64,000 nucleotides of DNA from Brachypodius melanocephalos. Lineage: Eukaryota; Chordata; Aves; Passeriformes; Pycnonotidae. The notes below the pieces were generated by a model, which saw only the letters and a list, made by a program, of their open reading frames with translations, had not been told where the DNA came from and did no database searches. The translations under genes were made by a program, and so were the position numbers. This document shows, piece by piece, positions 22,312 to 36,146 of the stretch. Every line of letters begins with the position of its first letter. The stretch's first letter is position 1. The stretch spans positions 7,282,628 through 7,346,627 of the forward strand of contig VZSR01001459.1 in the NCBI GenBank assembly GCA_013398615.1. The letters run 5' to 3'.

Positions 22312-25300
22312 GTATGTACCACAGAATAAGAATTCTTCCAGGAAAACAAGGGGGAGCTGGAGATTTACGTGCAGTGGAAATTAGTTACCATTAAACCAGA
22401 TGGGGTGGAGGAATGAGAGGGTGGAGTCCTGGGAGGAGAGGAGTGAGTCCAAGTCCAGCAGGCACATTCTCCAGAAGACACAAAAAACTGTTCTGGGCTC
22501 CTCTTGGGTATAAAGAAAGCAAAATATATGCAGGAGAGGTCCCCTGGACCTTAGATCCTGGGTAATTCCAATTGCTCTGGAAACATCGGTGAGTGAAGCA
22601 CCACTGCCAAGCAAGAGCCTTTATTCCAAATTCTGATGAGACACAAAGCTCTAAATGAGGAGACAAAGCTCAAATGACTGAAAGATAAAGACGGCCACAT
22701 CTGATATTTTATGTGGACACGTTTTGGTTACAAAGGAAGAGTCGACACAGTGAAACTGGGTGTAATTAAAAACAAGAGATGGAGAGAACACTAATGAATG
22801 GTGCAGAGCTTCTGGTACAGAGTATATGTTTTAAATCAAAGATATAATTTCAGGCTCAATGTTTCTGGAGTGTATTCCAGTGTGTGACTAGTAATCATTA
22901 TTTCTGGAAACTAGGCTTCTGCCTCTCATCTATACTGTATGATCAAATATTACATGAAATTTGCCTAAACCCAATAAAATAAATACTATTGCAGATATGG
23001 TTTAGGGTATAAAATTAGGTGCTGGATGGATTATATAATTGATTTTGATATTTGAAAATGCCCAACAGAAGACTCCCTTGGGGTAGCTGGATATGTGTTT
23101 AAATATATTTGTTTTGCACAAAGATGACTTTGCAGGTAGCTGAAGGAGATATCCAAGGAGTGGCTGAAGAAGACAGAGTACAGGGCAGCTGCCTTCCAGA
23201 CAAGACATGTAGGTGCAAGGAAGAGGTGCTGGAGCAACCAGGTCTGTCACTTTGTCCCCCCTTCATCGTTTCTCTGTGCTTACATTTCCCAAGAGCTGGA
23301 TGTTGTCCACCAAGTTTGCAACTCCTTTGTTGGTTCCTTGAACCTCCACCCCCATTTTGCCTCCACGAAAAGGATTATTTTCTCACCACATTGGCTGGGA
23401 TATAAAATCTGCACAGCTGGCCTGATTTTAACCAAACTTCTGAATCCTTTTCCCACCCTGAAAAACATCAGTGGGAATAGCCTCATTAATTTCAGTGGTC
23501 CTCTGCCATCAGCTGGCATTATTAACAGTAGTGAGTGAAGGATCTGGAAAAAACGCTTTTTATACACTGTCAACCAGGTAGAAAGGTGGCAAAAGGAGTG
23601 CATTAAAAATCGGCATTTATTTGTCAATATCAGAGTGTGCACTGTCAGTAACCTCTGGCTATACTGTTTTATCATGTCAATATTTCATAGCATCATAATG
23701 CTATTATACGGCTGACTAATGGGAATGGCTATTAGCAGTGTTGATGTAGTTTGAAAATAGCAATCCATATTTTATGGACCAGAAAGAGACCGAGCCTTTA
23801 CCTTAGACCTTAGCAAGCATAAAAAGGGAGATAATGTAAATGAAATTTACCTTCTCATTTCCATCTTCCCCCAATTAGTTCATAATTCACATATTGTCCG
23901 TCTGCTTTCATGCTTTGAATGCACTTACACAAATTAAAATATCCTGAGGAGGTCTGTTGAAAACTCATCCTTTTCTAGGTTGAGGTAGCACAGACAGCTC
24001 TGCTCTGCAGCCTCACTAAATCACAGCTGTCCTTTATGTTGTGGGCTAGGCAGTGTTTTGAATGATTTACTGAAGTTACCAGCTGAGGAGATGGACCATC
24101 ACTGCAGGGTGTCTTGGCAGGCAAGAACCTGGGGCTGTGACTCCCCAAGGTCTCAACTGCTGACCATAATACCTGTGGCCACAGTCAGGCTTGGGCAGAT
24201 GGAATAGTTTAACTGGGAATGTGCAGCCCTTACACATCGTGCACTCCATTGGATGTAGATCCTTCCTTCAGGCACTGCCTGTATTTACCTGCCTAATGTG
24301 TAAAAATATGAAGTGCTCTGGTGCCCAGCAGAGAAACACACAGGTTTGTCCAAAATCCCTGTTCTTCTTACCTAAAAATGCAGCTTCCCCTCAGCTTGGA
24401 AAGCCAGGAGGAGACAGACACATTCCTGCTCTGAATCTGTGCAGGTTTGTGATACACCCTCTGGAAGGGCCAAGGAAAAAAACCTATTAGGCTGTAATCG
24501 TCCATCTTCTGCACTAACCTGCACTAGACCTTCATGAAGTTAAATCTATGACATTAAAGAGAAGAGAAATGAACATTGCAAATGGCCTGTGAATAGCCTG
24601 ACTCTGAGAAGCTGCCATAATGTGGTTTTACACAGGCCAACTAAATATACTTTAATAGTAACCTAATGGTGGAGCTAGAAATTAAATAGATGGTGTGTTA
24701 ATTAGGTATTGGTTAATGCTATTATTTCACTTCATTATTCCATATTCCACTGCTGAAAACTGGAATCCACCCTGGTGCTGAGAGGCTGAAGTTGTCCCAG
24801 AGAGTGCAGAGCTGCAGAGGATCCCAGACATGTAACTCTTACACCCTCCTGAACCTTTTGATGTGTGACACAAACACATTTACTCCATGAGAAAAGCTGG
24901 AATAACACATCTGAACTTTGCTACTTCAACAATTAACAGCGTATTAGTAGTACACTATGAACTTCTTCCCAAGGAACAAAAAAATCTCCGCAAGCTGGAA
25001 GATCATTAGTAAAGTATTGAGAGAAGGTGATGGGAAGATTTCATCAAGGCATCCCATTAAAATGTTTTACATTTTTTACCTTGGCCTTTATTGTCCTCAT
25101 TACACAGTATGCATTATTTATTAAAAATGCTGGCCACACAGTAGTGGGCAGCAAATTGTCCTTTAAGCCAAATATTAATGAACATGTGTTAAAACTTCCC
25201 AAGAAGGGGAGGTTTTGGAAACATAGCCTGCTATGTCCCAGAGAGAGAGATGAATTGTCAAAATTCATTTTACATGGTGGCCACATTCCATGTGGTGGGT

Positions 25301-28300
25301 GATCAGTGCTGATAAACTTGGTGGAAAGAGTGGTAACGTAACTTAATGAAACTGAATTTATCCCAAGGCATCTTTAAACTCTTTGTCATGAGAGTTTCAC
25401 CCTTGGATCAAGGCACTAACTGTACACAGCATTTTCTTTGGCACAGTCATTGGCCCAGTAGTGGGCAAGAGTTACACTGCATTGTCACAACAGTCAGTTC
25501 TAGAAAGAGAAGGAGGGGGATGTAAAAGATAATGATGTTTTCCCAGAGGGAAAAAAAAAATCTTACCTATTTGAGTGAGCATTGTGGACGCCCAAATACT
25601 GGATGATTTTCCAGTCATATTTTGCAAAAAAACCCCCAAACCTTATTTTCTTTTTCCCCTTGAAATCAGATGTTTTAACGTTCTAATTTTGACAAAAACT
25701 AGTTTCTTTTCTCTCTTTTTTCTTGTGTTGTTTTTGGGGGTTTTTTTTGGTAGTCATGTCATGTTTAAAAGCCTACATTTTCAAAAACAACTGGCATGCC
25801 TTCACCTGTCCCTTGGGACATTTTATTAGCTCCTGATTCACAGTCAGCCCAAGCCTTTGCTCTCTGGCAATCAATTCTCTTGGGCAGCCACCCAAAAAGA
25901 GCAACTAAACCCAGCAATCTCCTTCTGAAATCCAGAGTGATGTGCTGTTCTTTGTACCATCAGCTGCGATGGGGAGGGTTTCAGCATTCCTGGAGGTGCT
26001 GTCTTCCTTCCTGAGCTGAAATGGGGGTCCAGCACCAGAGGACAATGATGTTTCTGCCCCTGGGATCTCACCCAGCATGAACAGTTGCAGCTGTTGATTT
26101 GCAGGATGGTACAATCAGATAGTTTTCCTCCTTCACTGTTTTGCTGTTAGCACCACTCAGGCATTTCATTCCATGCAATCCATGTGACTGCAGTCTATAT
26201 TCTTCCTAAACTTCATAAGAACATCCTTTGCCTACTTTAAACTTTTAATGCTTTTAGAAAAGTTAATTTTCAGCCTTTTCTTTGTTTCTTCTGGTTTATC
26301 ATTTCCCAGCTCCTCATGAGCCATGACACAGACACAAATCCTCTGGTGCAAAGCCTGCACCATCAGAGACCATCCCAGCAAGAGAGGAAGAACCTGCTCT
26401 TCAGTAATTAATGCAGGAACCATCAGATCATACGAGACCCCAAGCTATGGAGGCACAATTTTTTAGGTAAAAGTGACCCACAAGAGCTGCCCTGGAGCTA
26501 AATGCAGTAATCTTTACAGCAGGTCAGAACGAGAGAGCAGGCCAAAGGAAATGCCTCCTCCTTGCTCGTGTTCTTTACAGGCTGGCGCATGTCTTATATT
26601 TTAGGACATTTCAACCCCTTTCTGCCCTAATTATATACAATGATCTCTTCCTCCCTCCTCTTTATTTTTAAAAATTTGCAGAGATCCTCCTTTCAAGAGG
26701 ATCTTTCTGTTGGCAATGGGCTTTGTAAGCTGCTGACTGTGAAACCTTCTTGTTTTATTTATTCCAAACTATTAAAAACTGCACTATTAAAACAACACTA
26801 TTGCTTTACATGCCTCTCAACTAGCAGGGCTGGAGTGCTGCAGGAACAGTCCTGATCACAGAGTGAGCTTTAAAAGCATATGATTTAATGAAGGAAATTT
26901 GAATGGAAATATTTTAGGGCAATGTTTTCACTTTTTCTGGTAGCTAAAAGGCAATAGGAAAAGTGGTAGCTTGGAGAACAGAGTGCAAATAAAGCATTTG
27001 TACAAAACACAGACAAATTATTATCACCCCATTTTACTGAAACAGAAATCATATGGTTTTTTTTTTCCAAGAAAATTGTGAATATGAATTTGTAATCCAA
27101 TATTTATTGGCCTAGGTTTCTTCAAAATATATGGTTTCCAAATCTGAATTTAAATATTTATACTCTAGCACATATTCCTGATATAGCTAATATAAGTAAT
27201 ATATTTATCTTTCAAGGCAGCAATATTTTTTCACTCAACCTTGACTTTCAAGTTAAATATGCGGGTGGGAAGTGGTGCTATCTGGAGGTTGTTGTCACTT
27301 ATTTCTATGTAAAAAATCAAGATAATTCCAGCTACTCTTTTAAGAGGTGGCATTTTTTATTTCTGCGCTCCAGCTGATGAAGCAGATTATAATGGTTCAT
27401 TGTTACTTTTCGTTTTTCTGCCTTGAGTTAGACAGATTTTTGTATGTGCCTTCCAAAACAAGGAGGTGAATTTCCACAGCCACTGGGACTGTTAGGGAAA
27501 AGTTTAATGATAAATTATGGTTTTCCCTGTAAAAATCCAGGATAAAATTTTCATACACGTGAAGCTTGTCTTGCATCATTCTCACACTTTAAGGGGCATA
27601 TGATGGGTGTATATTTAGAAGAGCATGAGAGGGATTTAGGGTAGCTGAGACTCTTGTCCATATCTCTGAGTAGGTGGAAACATCTGTTTCTGTAGGACAT
27701 TTTTGATAGATCCCTGAAATATTCTTGTTTGGTATCAAATCCAGTGTATTTATAGCCATTTACTCTGGCTCCACAGCTGAGGAAATGATCCCAAGACCCA
27801 CCACTTCTTGAATTTCCAATCCTCAGCTTTCCTTTGCACTGAATTTTCTTTTTACCAGACAGAATCCACAGATACAATAAATTTTATTATTCTTGTGCTC
27901 AAGGAATAACTTTCTCCTCAGAGAGGCCTTTCCTCCATCATTTTCCCCCCTTTCTTTTACATTTCACTCATTTGTACAGCACAAGCAGGTGGCAATGGGA
28001 TTATTTTCCCCTCTGAGCAGGTAATTTTTGTCTGCACTGGTGTCTTGGTCAGTGACTAAGGGATCCTGTGCTCACTGCTGGGGAAAGGATGGGTCCCTCT
28101 CAGCAGAGGGCTTGGTGGATAGAAGGAGAAGGGACATGCCCAATGGCATTCTTGTCCTGGGAAGCTGTTTTGTCCTCTTTTGAAAAGTGACAATGCTGAT
28201 TTTATTCTCTCCTGCTGAAGAGGTTTGAGCCAGCTCAGGGAAACAGCCCAGGCAGCTCTTAAAGAAGTGTGGCTCCAAAACTGATCCTTGTCCTTATTGT

Positions 28301-31300
28301 CCACATAGCAGCGTGTGTAAACGCTCACATTCAGAGGTTCTGGTTCTTAGAGGGAGCTCACACTGGCTTTCACTGAATTTTTGCATATGCAACGCACCAA
28401 TTATCCCAAAAAGAATTTCATGAGCTGAAGATTCTGCAGCTGCACCTCGCTCGTTGTATCTTGAGCTCTTCATGCAGGAGGACAGCAGTGAAAGATCTTC
28501 CCTTCCCCCTTCCCAAAATGGAAAAGTGTCTCATACAGCAGCTGTGCAAAAGAAGTATTATTCTGTCAATACGAAGGCCCTTGGGATGTCAGTGGTAAAA
28601 GTTAAAAAATCCAAAGTCAAGAGAAAAAGCCTAATACAGTTTCACTGACTTTGCATACACTTTGAATGAGCCATCACTGTGTCAATCAAGTGTCTAACAC
28701 AGAGCTATCTCACAGTGTCAGTGCAAGCTCTGTGCTAAAATCAATGGCAGAGTTCCTATTAATATTTGGAATTTCTATTTTCTTAGACTCTTAAAGCTAT
28801 TTTCATATCTCTTGAATATTCAGTAATGCATGTGAGAAATATTGCTGCTCTTCAGCAGTCTTGTTTTCTGCATTAGAAGTTGTGTGACAGTAAAGGTTTT
28901 TTTATAAGCCCACTTGCTGTCTCCTTTTTTTACAAGGATGCCTTGAAAAGATCTCTGCTCAGCTCTGTGCACATATGCTAAAAGAAAAAAAAAATGTTCC
29001 CTATGTGGTAAAACACCCTGAGGTCTCTAAACCTGCCATCACTGCCCCCTAACTAGAGTCCAAGCAACCTTAGAGAAGAATTTTTTGGTGAAGGCTCGAG
29101 TGTTGGTACAGAAAGGCTTCCTTCTGCCCCTCTACAGACAGCCCTGACCCAAACGCCTGCAAGAATTCACTGCACAAACCCAGCCACCTGGGATTATCTG
29201 GCTTCTCCCATGATTCTGTAAACTATAGAAGGACTTACCAATGGCTTTAAAATCATTACCCAGTGCCCCATTAAATTTCCCAGCTGAGTTATAGGATGGG
29301 AAATAAGTGACAGCAAGCAGAGAATATCGTTCCTCAGCATGGTACAGCCACCTACCCCACCAAAGGAGCAGAAGGAGAAGCAGCACTGAGTTTCTGGAGA
29401 TAATGCTGGCACATCAGCATTAGGCAATAATGGGGAATGTATTCCTCATCCTTCTTCTCCCCCAGACAGCTAGAGGTGATATATCTTTTGGCACTGTCAG
29501 CCTAATCTAGGTCAGTCCTATTGTCAGGCTCCTCAAATAGTACCTGTCCACAGTTAAAATTTATGTTGGAAAAGCATTAATGCAAGCTTTTAATAAGATG
29601 AAGAATTTAACAGTATGCTGTTATCTGGAGATGATATATTTTATATACAGGAGACATATTTAATTAGCTCTTGAATAGGCAAAGGGGCTCGTGCAGAGCC
29701 ATGGCTGTACCTCCACTGCTTCCCTTCTGTAATTAGAGACAGCAAATGCAAAGCACGTATTAACTTTTCTGGTGGCTGAACTGCCTTGTGTGGACCTTCA
29801 CACACGCTGCTGCTCAAATATAAATTAGCCCTTGGGAAGTATGCTCAGTGGATAAATAAAAAGGAGAAAAAGGACTCCTTGAAGTTCTCTGTTAGGTACC
29901 CAGAGCAGGAGAGGAGCCAGGAGCTGCACGACCTGCAAGCAGATCAGGTCCTGCAGGGAGGAGGACAACCCAAAGGGGTGAGGAGATGCTCCTGATCCAA
30001 GGCCCTCCCTGCACTCACAGCCACCTCTACAGCCAAACTTTTCTCCCAATCATGGGGTGGGAATGCAGGGAGCTGGGCTGTTTCCTTGTGGAACCCTTGA
30101 TTTCCTCCTGTTCAGCCTGTTCCAGAGGAATGGTGTTCAGACACCCATGAGAAGTGGGGGGGTCACCTCCCTCCTGCCCAGGAGATGCTCTGGAGTCAAC
30201 AGAGTGGGTGAAGGCAGTGACACTGTCAGCTGGAGCCACCACTGATGGTCCTGGGTGGGTCATTCCAAACACCACTTCAGCTGATACCATTTCTGCCCCA
30301 GCCCTCCTCCCTTCCTCTCCATGTGCTGCAGGACCAGGACGTTTCACTCATGCTGAGCAGCAGCCAAGGGCATCTTTGAAACCCTGTGAGCTTTTCTGCT
30401 CATCATGTGCAGCCCATGCCAAGGCTCTGCTGCAGACCAGGGCTCACCTGTGTGTCTAAATGAAGTCCACATGAGTCAGGAGGCTGCAGGGGTGAGTGTG
30501 GTGTTAAATGACCCCACACTGCTCCTCCTCCTTTATCTTTTCCTGCCCAGGAGATGGTACATACCCTTCTCAGGCAAGGTGATGTTCCTTTGAGCCACAT
30601 CCAGCCCTCTCAGCCCCATGCACAGCCCAGGGGTGCTCTGTTCACCCATGGGTGGGGTCCCAACTGGCAGCTGATGGCTGAGGGACAGTTCTACTTACAC
30701 CCCATAACGTGACAGCCAAGGTAAGCACTGCTTTGCTGTGATTTTTGTCCCTGACTGTGACCTCTGAGGACAGCTTAAATACTCTGTGAGGGACTTTTTT
30801 AATGCCAAAATGCTTTGTATGGATTGGTGATAGCCAGCAAGTCTGTTTCAGAGGAGACACATTTATTAATGCACCACCATGTAATATCTGTATAGAGAAA
30901 AGTCAGGAAAAATACTTTAGTCCTCTCATAATGATGATATATATGAGGCTAAATAGACAAATATGTTTTATAAATACATTCTTCTAGGCTATTAAAGCTT
31001 TTCTCCTGGCTGAAAAGATACAAGAAATCACCATAAACTAACTAAATTTAAATGGCTTCTGTTCAAAAAAAAAAAAAAAACCAGCTCACTATTAATAAGG
31101 TGTTGAATAACAGGCATTTAAAGAAAGGCATAACTATGATATTAAATAGATAAATGTTAAATAATCTGTGTGCATTTAAATGTGAAGATCACATTAGGAG
31201 TAGAAAATTACAAAAATTTAAATACTGTAGGAGGTTGTTATGTAGGTAGTCTATAAAAAACAGGCAATTTGGAATTCCTCTAAAGAACATAAACCCTAGA

Positions 31301-32199
31301 TAGAGCTGCTAGCTCCTTTGATAAAGACAGGTCTCAAGCTGAAGGTTTGATGTATAAAACCCCCAAAAGGTGTCTGAGCTATCTTTTTCTGAGGGATTAT
31401 ATAAGATAAAAGCTTGCACTGTAAGTCCCTATTTTAAGAAACAGAGTTGCTAGGAGGTTGCTAATACGAAAAGGCTAATTGTGCATGCAATGAAAGTGCT
31501 GCTCCATTCACAAAATAAAGTGTTAACGTTTTAATAAGGGCTGGAAATTCTCTGCTCAGGAGCTGCTGCAGGGTGTATGTCACTTTGGGGGCTGCTGCCT
31601 CCTTCCCCTGGCACTGGGGCTGCTCCTTCTCCAGTTTCAGCACCAGGATATGCCATGGACATCATGGAAGTGCTGCTGTCACTTACAGCACTGTCAGGGG
31701 AATAAGAGAAATATCCAGGTTTTGCACAGTTCAGTCTTTCCAAACTGTTCACATCTCAATTACCTACTTCTTTTATTCAGTTCATCACATTTTCTTCCCC
31801 TTCCAGCTTCCAGTTTCTCCCCCAGAGTTCCAATCTGCCTGCATCAGTTGGCTTCTTTGCCTTGAGATGTTTTCTCTTTTGGATGTTGGGACACAGCTGT
31901 CCAAGACACAACATAATTGCTCAGCACTTTTCTTGCTGTCAGAGAATTGATGTTTTCATCCCTCAATTAATGTTTCATATCTTAAAATGGGCTGCACCCC
32001 CATCTGGTTATGCCTTCCTCATTCTGTGGATTAGAAGTCCAGACCTGGACTGCTAATTTAAGTGGTGCCATTAGCTGAATTTCTACAGCTTGTTGAACTT
32101 TGTGTAGGCTTCAGAGGCTGAACCCAAAGCTGGTGCGAAATGTCTTTCCTCCATTGGATTTGCTGATTCACATAAACTAGATCCAGGAGAAATGTTTTG
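22312..32199. other. Gene-poor stretch without recognisable features
   Basis: I found no exon, RNA gene or well-defined transposon here. Individual parts such as 23690-23950 and 24600-24760 are AT-rich with homeodomain-like words and could be conserved enhancers of the neighbouring developmental genes, but conservation was not tested. Open frames such as the one at 27551-27877 (108 codons, minus strand) have no supporting splice or family evidence. Confidence 0.45.
31065..31080. repeat. Poly(A) tract
   Basis: A run of A residues occurs in AT-rich DNA. No upstream AATAAA at the expected spacing was seen, so it is not called a retrocopy tail. Confidence 0.7.
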
Positions 32200-32388
32200 T
32201 GGTGAGGCTCTGGCACAGAGTGCCCAGAGAAGTTGTGACTGCTCCATCCCTGGAAGTGACCCAGGACAGGTTGGATGGGGCTTGGAGCAACCTGGGGCAG
32301 TGAAAACTGTCCCTGCCCGTGGTAGGGAAGTGCAATGAGGTGGTCTTTAGGGTCTCTTCCAACCCAAAGCGTTCTGTGATTCTGTAGT
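32200..32388 (+). mobile_element. CR1 LINE 3' fragment, plus orientation
   Basis: Diagnostic CR1 3' words appear in order: GTGAGGCTCTGGCACAGAGTGCCCAGAGAAGTTGTG, CATCCCTGGAAGTG, CAGGTTGGATGGGGCTTGGAGCAACCTGG, then GGTCTCTTCCAACCCAAAG and the tail TTCTGTGATTCTGTAG. The internal region is short and the copy is 5'-truncated and non-coding. Confidence 0.92.
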
Positions 32389-32649
32389 CTTAATGTAGGA
32401 TGAAGTTAAAAAAGAGCTGAGCCCAATTGTGACAGCAGGAACCCTACACCCAGCACCCCCACATGACCCCATGGCACAGGGCAGACCCCTCTCCTTTTTC
32501 CTCCTCTTCCTGGGCTGATGAACACATCTGGGTCAGTCCATGCACTCCCACCCACAGCATTTCAAGGGCTCATTTTGATCATTGCGGTCTTTTATTCCTG
32601 GCAATGCAGCGGGTTATGAGTGTGTGTAAAAAACTTGTATCAGAACTAG

Positions 32650-32758
32650 GGAACGGATTCTCAGCTGCTGTAAATTGTGTCACTTAATTAATGTGGCTAC
32701 TCTGGTGCTATCAGTGTAGCTGGGTTGATGCACAACAGCTGAAAATCAGGCCCCAGAG
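32650..32758. mobile_element. Palindromic MITE-like DNA element
   Basis: Two arms form an inverted repeat. The left arm (from about 32654) reads CGGATTCTCAGCTGCTGTAA. The right arm (to about 32752), reverse complemented, reads CTGATTTTCAGCTGTTGTGC. About 17 of 24 aligned positions match, including the core CAGCTG. The 109-bp size and termini fit a non-autonomous DNA transposon of an old amniote family. No target-site duplication was clear. Confidence 0.55.
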
Positions 32759-35700
32759 CTTCCTTTTATTAAAACATTCTTGATCTGTAAAATAAAGTTG
32801 CGAATAAGATGCTGGTGACAGAAGGGGATAGCCTGCTTTGTAGTACCTTGTTCACTAACATTATAAGTGATATGGAAATTCAGTTGATGTTTTGCCTTTA
32901 AAATATTAGCTAAATCATTCTGTCAACACGTATTTTTTAATACATATCCTCCCTGTCAGATTTCACACTTAATCTTGGAGTCTGCAGACAGCTCAGCAGC
33001 ATCGCTTTCTTCAGTGACTCCTGCACCAAGGTCTCCTTTCCTGTTATATTCAGCTTGCATCTGTTTAAACACAGGATACGAGATAAATGATAGTGCCAGG
33101 CTTAAACATACATCATCAGGACTCTGATGTGAGGCTCTGGAAGTGGCAGGCCAGATGGTGTAACACAAAACTCAGACATCACAGTTTGTCATGCCGTGCT
33201 CCAGTCCACCGCTCTAAAAATGGACTTTGCTGTGCACTTAGTCAATCATCTCTCCAGTGACCAGAAAGCAGGGGTCAAAACAAGAGGTGGCATGAAACAA
33301 AGGTTGTGGTCCTGCTCGGCAGCTGTTCAGCCCTCCAAATCTGGCCATCGTCCTTGCTAGCTGCAGAGATGGAATTAACAGTGGAAGGAAATATTCCAGG
33401 TAATATCAGTCCATCTGAACAGCCACTCTTAACTGGTTTTTATTGTTAACATAAAAGAAAACATGTTTATTAATTCTGCAGAGCAGAGTCAAGAATATAA
33501 GAACCCCTTTGGAATAATGCTGCATTAGGGAACTGGTTTTTCGGAGGACACAAGAGATCAACACATAAATAAGTTCCTGTGATGTTCGCTGTAAGGGAAC
33601 TATGTAAATGCCATTCAGAGAAAAAAAAAATAGCAGCTACCTTGCCATATTCATGTGAGAAGCATTCATCAGAGAGAAGAGAGGCAGAGCCAAAGGACAC
33701 TAATTTGAATGAAAGTTGTTGGCATTAATTTTGATTTATGATATACAACCACATTTGAAATGTGGCCACACTTTACAGTTTTTACATGCTGACCTCAAGG
33801 CTATATTTAGAAGCCAATCTTGCTGCTGAGCAGGACCCAAGGTGGTGTACAAGGAACTTCTAGGAATAAGTGTATTTCACGTTCATTAATAATCAAAACA
33901 CTTGTATTTGGAGGTTAATTCATCACTATGTTACTTCAGTTTTTGGTGTGGCAATTTCAGTGAAACTTGAGAGTTCAATACTTTTCAAATAACCTGAAAA
34001 GCTCCAGCACAGGTGCTTTGCCCCAGTTTTGTATCAGTGCAAATCCTGGAATAATATGGCATGGAACTGAGCTTGTGGTGCTAAAGGTGAGGGAAGCAAA
34101 GGAACCACAACTTGCATCAACACAGCAAACACCTTCCAACCCCACTGAATTTGAAATGCTGCTCCTAGTTATTAGAAGAATATTTGTTATATTACACAGG
34201 GCAGGTTTGTTTGCTAAACTCTGTCAGCTGGGGAAAAACACTGCATGGGAATTTGCTTTCATTTAGCAAGGTAAGTTACTCCTTGCACTGCTACACTTTG
34301 CAGTAAAAGAGGTTTCCTTGCTCATAAAATGCTCATTTCTGTGAGATCTTGCTTTATCAAGCAGCAACCTCGACATGTGTGTGAGGAGTGGAAAAGACTC
34401 AAATAAAACCAAGCCACATTTAAAAAGATTTGCTTCAATCTACTATTCTTTCTAAATTTTCAAACTGCCCTGAGCATAGACAGGGCTGAGCAAGAGGCCA
34501 ATGGACCTTTACAGCTTGTTTAGCAACATTTATCCATGCACTGTGAAATCCAGTTTAACCCAAAATGGAACTACAAGGAACGTAAATGCTTTGCCATGCT
34601 CCTGTTGTCCCCCCAAAGTTTACACTTGCTGAGCTGTGGATGTCCTTTGAACCAGCTAAAGGAGGCACTGGAGGGGCAAAGTTCTGTCCCATTTGGATAA
34701 AGGAAATCCAGACACAGAGTTATCCCTGAATACAAGTGAGTGGAATCAGTTTTAATTCTTTTCTTTACAAGGAACAGATCATTATTTGTTGCCTAGAAGG
34801 AAATTTTTGGAAGTGCCTGTTGCTGATACAGTTAACTTATTGGAAGAGGCCAGAAAAAGTAGAACCAGCCTGTTTTGAAAGTGTAGGGTTAAGCTGAATT
34901 GTATTTATGGGAGCAAACCACCAAGAACCCATTGGTATTTTATAGAGATTTGATTTGATAGGTTATTGATTTTGGCTTGGGGGGATATAGCCCCTGCTGC
35001 AAAAGTATCAAACTCACACTGAGTAAAATTGTCAAAAGCCTTAAAACCAGTAGTGAGGGACTGGCTGGCTCTCACTGCAGCACTTCAAATGGAGTGGGGA
35101 AGATATGCCTTATTGCCTCCAGACCTTTGGAAGCAGTTATGTGTATTAAATACTGGAATAACTCGATATTTTAAAAGCTTATACGCTCATCCAAGTAAAA
35201 TGGGTTTAGAAGACTGCTGGGAGTTTCATTATTTTATGGCTAAATCGATACCCAGATTTATGCCTTTTGGACATAGAAACTTGAATTTAATTGAGAAAAT
35301 GGATCTAATGAGGATAGACATTTTTCATGCAGGTGCCCTTGTTTAAAAACACACATGCACACAGCTCTGTACCACGTGAAAAAAAAGCAACTTACTTTTA
35401 AGAGCTGAATAGACCCACCAGAGCGAGCGACACACCCTGAAAACTGGGGAACAGGCAAGGAAACAGTAATACTCCTGAACTCCTGGGAATCCAAAGAATT
35501 TGTTGTTGCTCCTGAATAAAAAATTAATTAGTTAACACAGAAAAGCAAATTATTTTCCAGCATACCAGAAAAATTAATGGCCGGATGGCAGTAACCTGGC
35601 CATCAAAATCAGCACTACTAGTGACTCAAAAGTGGCATCACTATTTCCTATTTGCCTGTTCTCTGGCAGAAGTGGGATATTTATGGCATACTTTTCCTAA

Positions 35701-36125
35701 TACAAGCTATTATCTACAGAGATGAAAATTAGAAGGAAGCTAGATTCAATATATTTAGCTAAATTCTGCTCCCTGTATGGAATCAATTTTTAAAAAAAGC
35801 CCCAGACAAGAATGTATGCTTGTGCTTAATTTTATTCCCGTCTCCAAGACCAACTTTAGACCACATGCTTTGCCAAAGCGAAATCAAAATGCAGAGTAAC
35901 CCCACTGACTTCAGTGAAATAACTTGTGATTCAGTCCCATATATTTGTCTCAGTACGTGTTTCATTGGCTATAATAAGCAGAAACTATTTATGACACAAA
36001 TTTCCTGGACTTTTACAGGCACAATTAGCACTCTGAAGGGCAGAAGAAAACTCATAGGAAAAGCTAAAAAGTAAAGAAATGGAGATGGAGAAATCATTAA
36101 CATTTCATTTCCTCTGTACATGTGC

Positions 36126-36146
36126 TCACACACACACATACACACA
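36126..36146. repeat. CA dinucleotide microsatellite
   Basis: A short, slightly interrupted CA repeat occurs in non-coding DNA. Confidence 0.85.

Noticed and set aside
35029..35346. 105-codon plus-strand frame with a protein-like middle part
   Set aside because: I could not match it to any family or find flanking splice sites, so it was not annotated.
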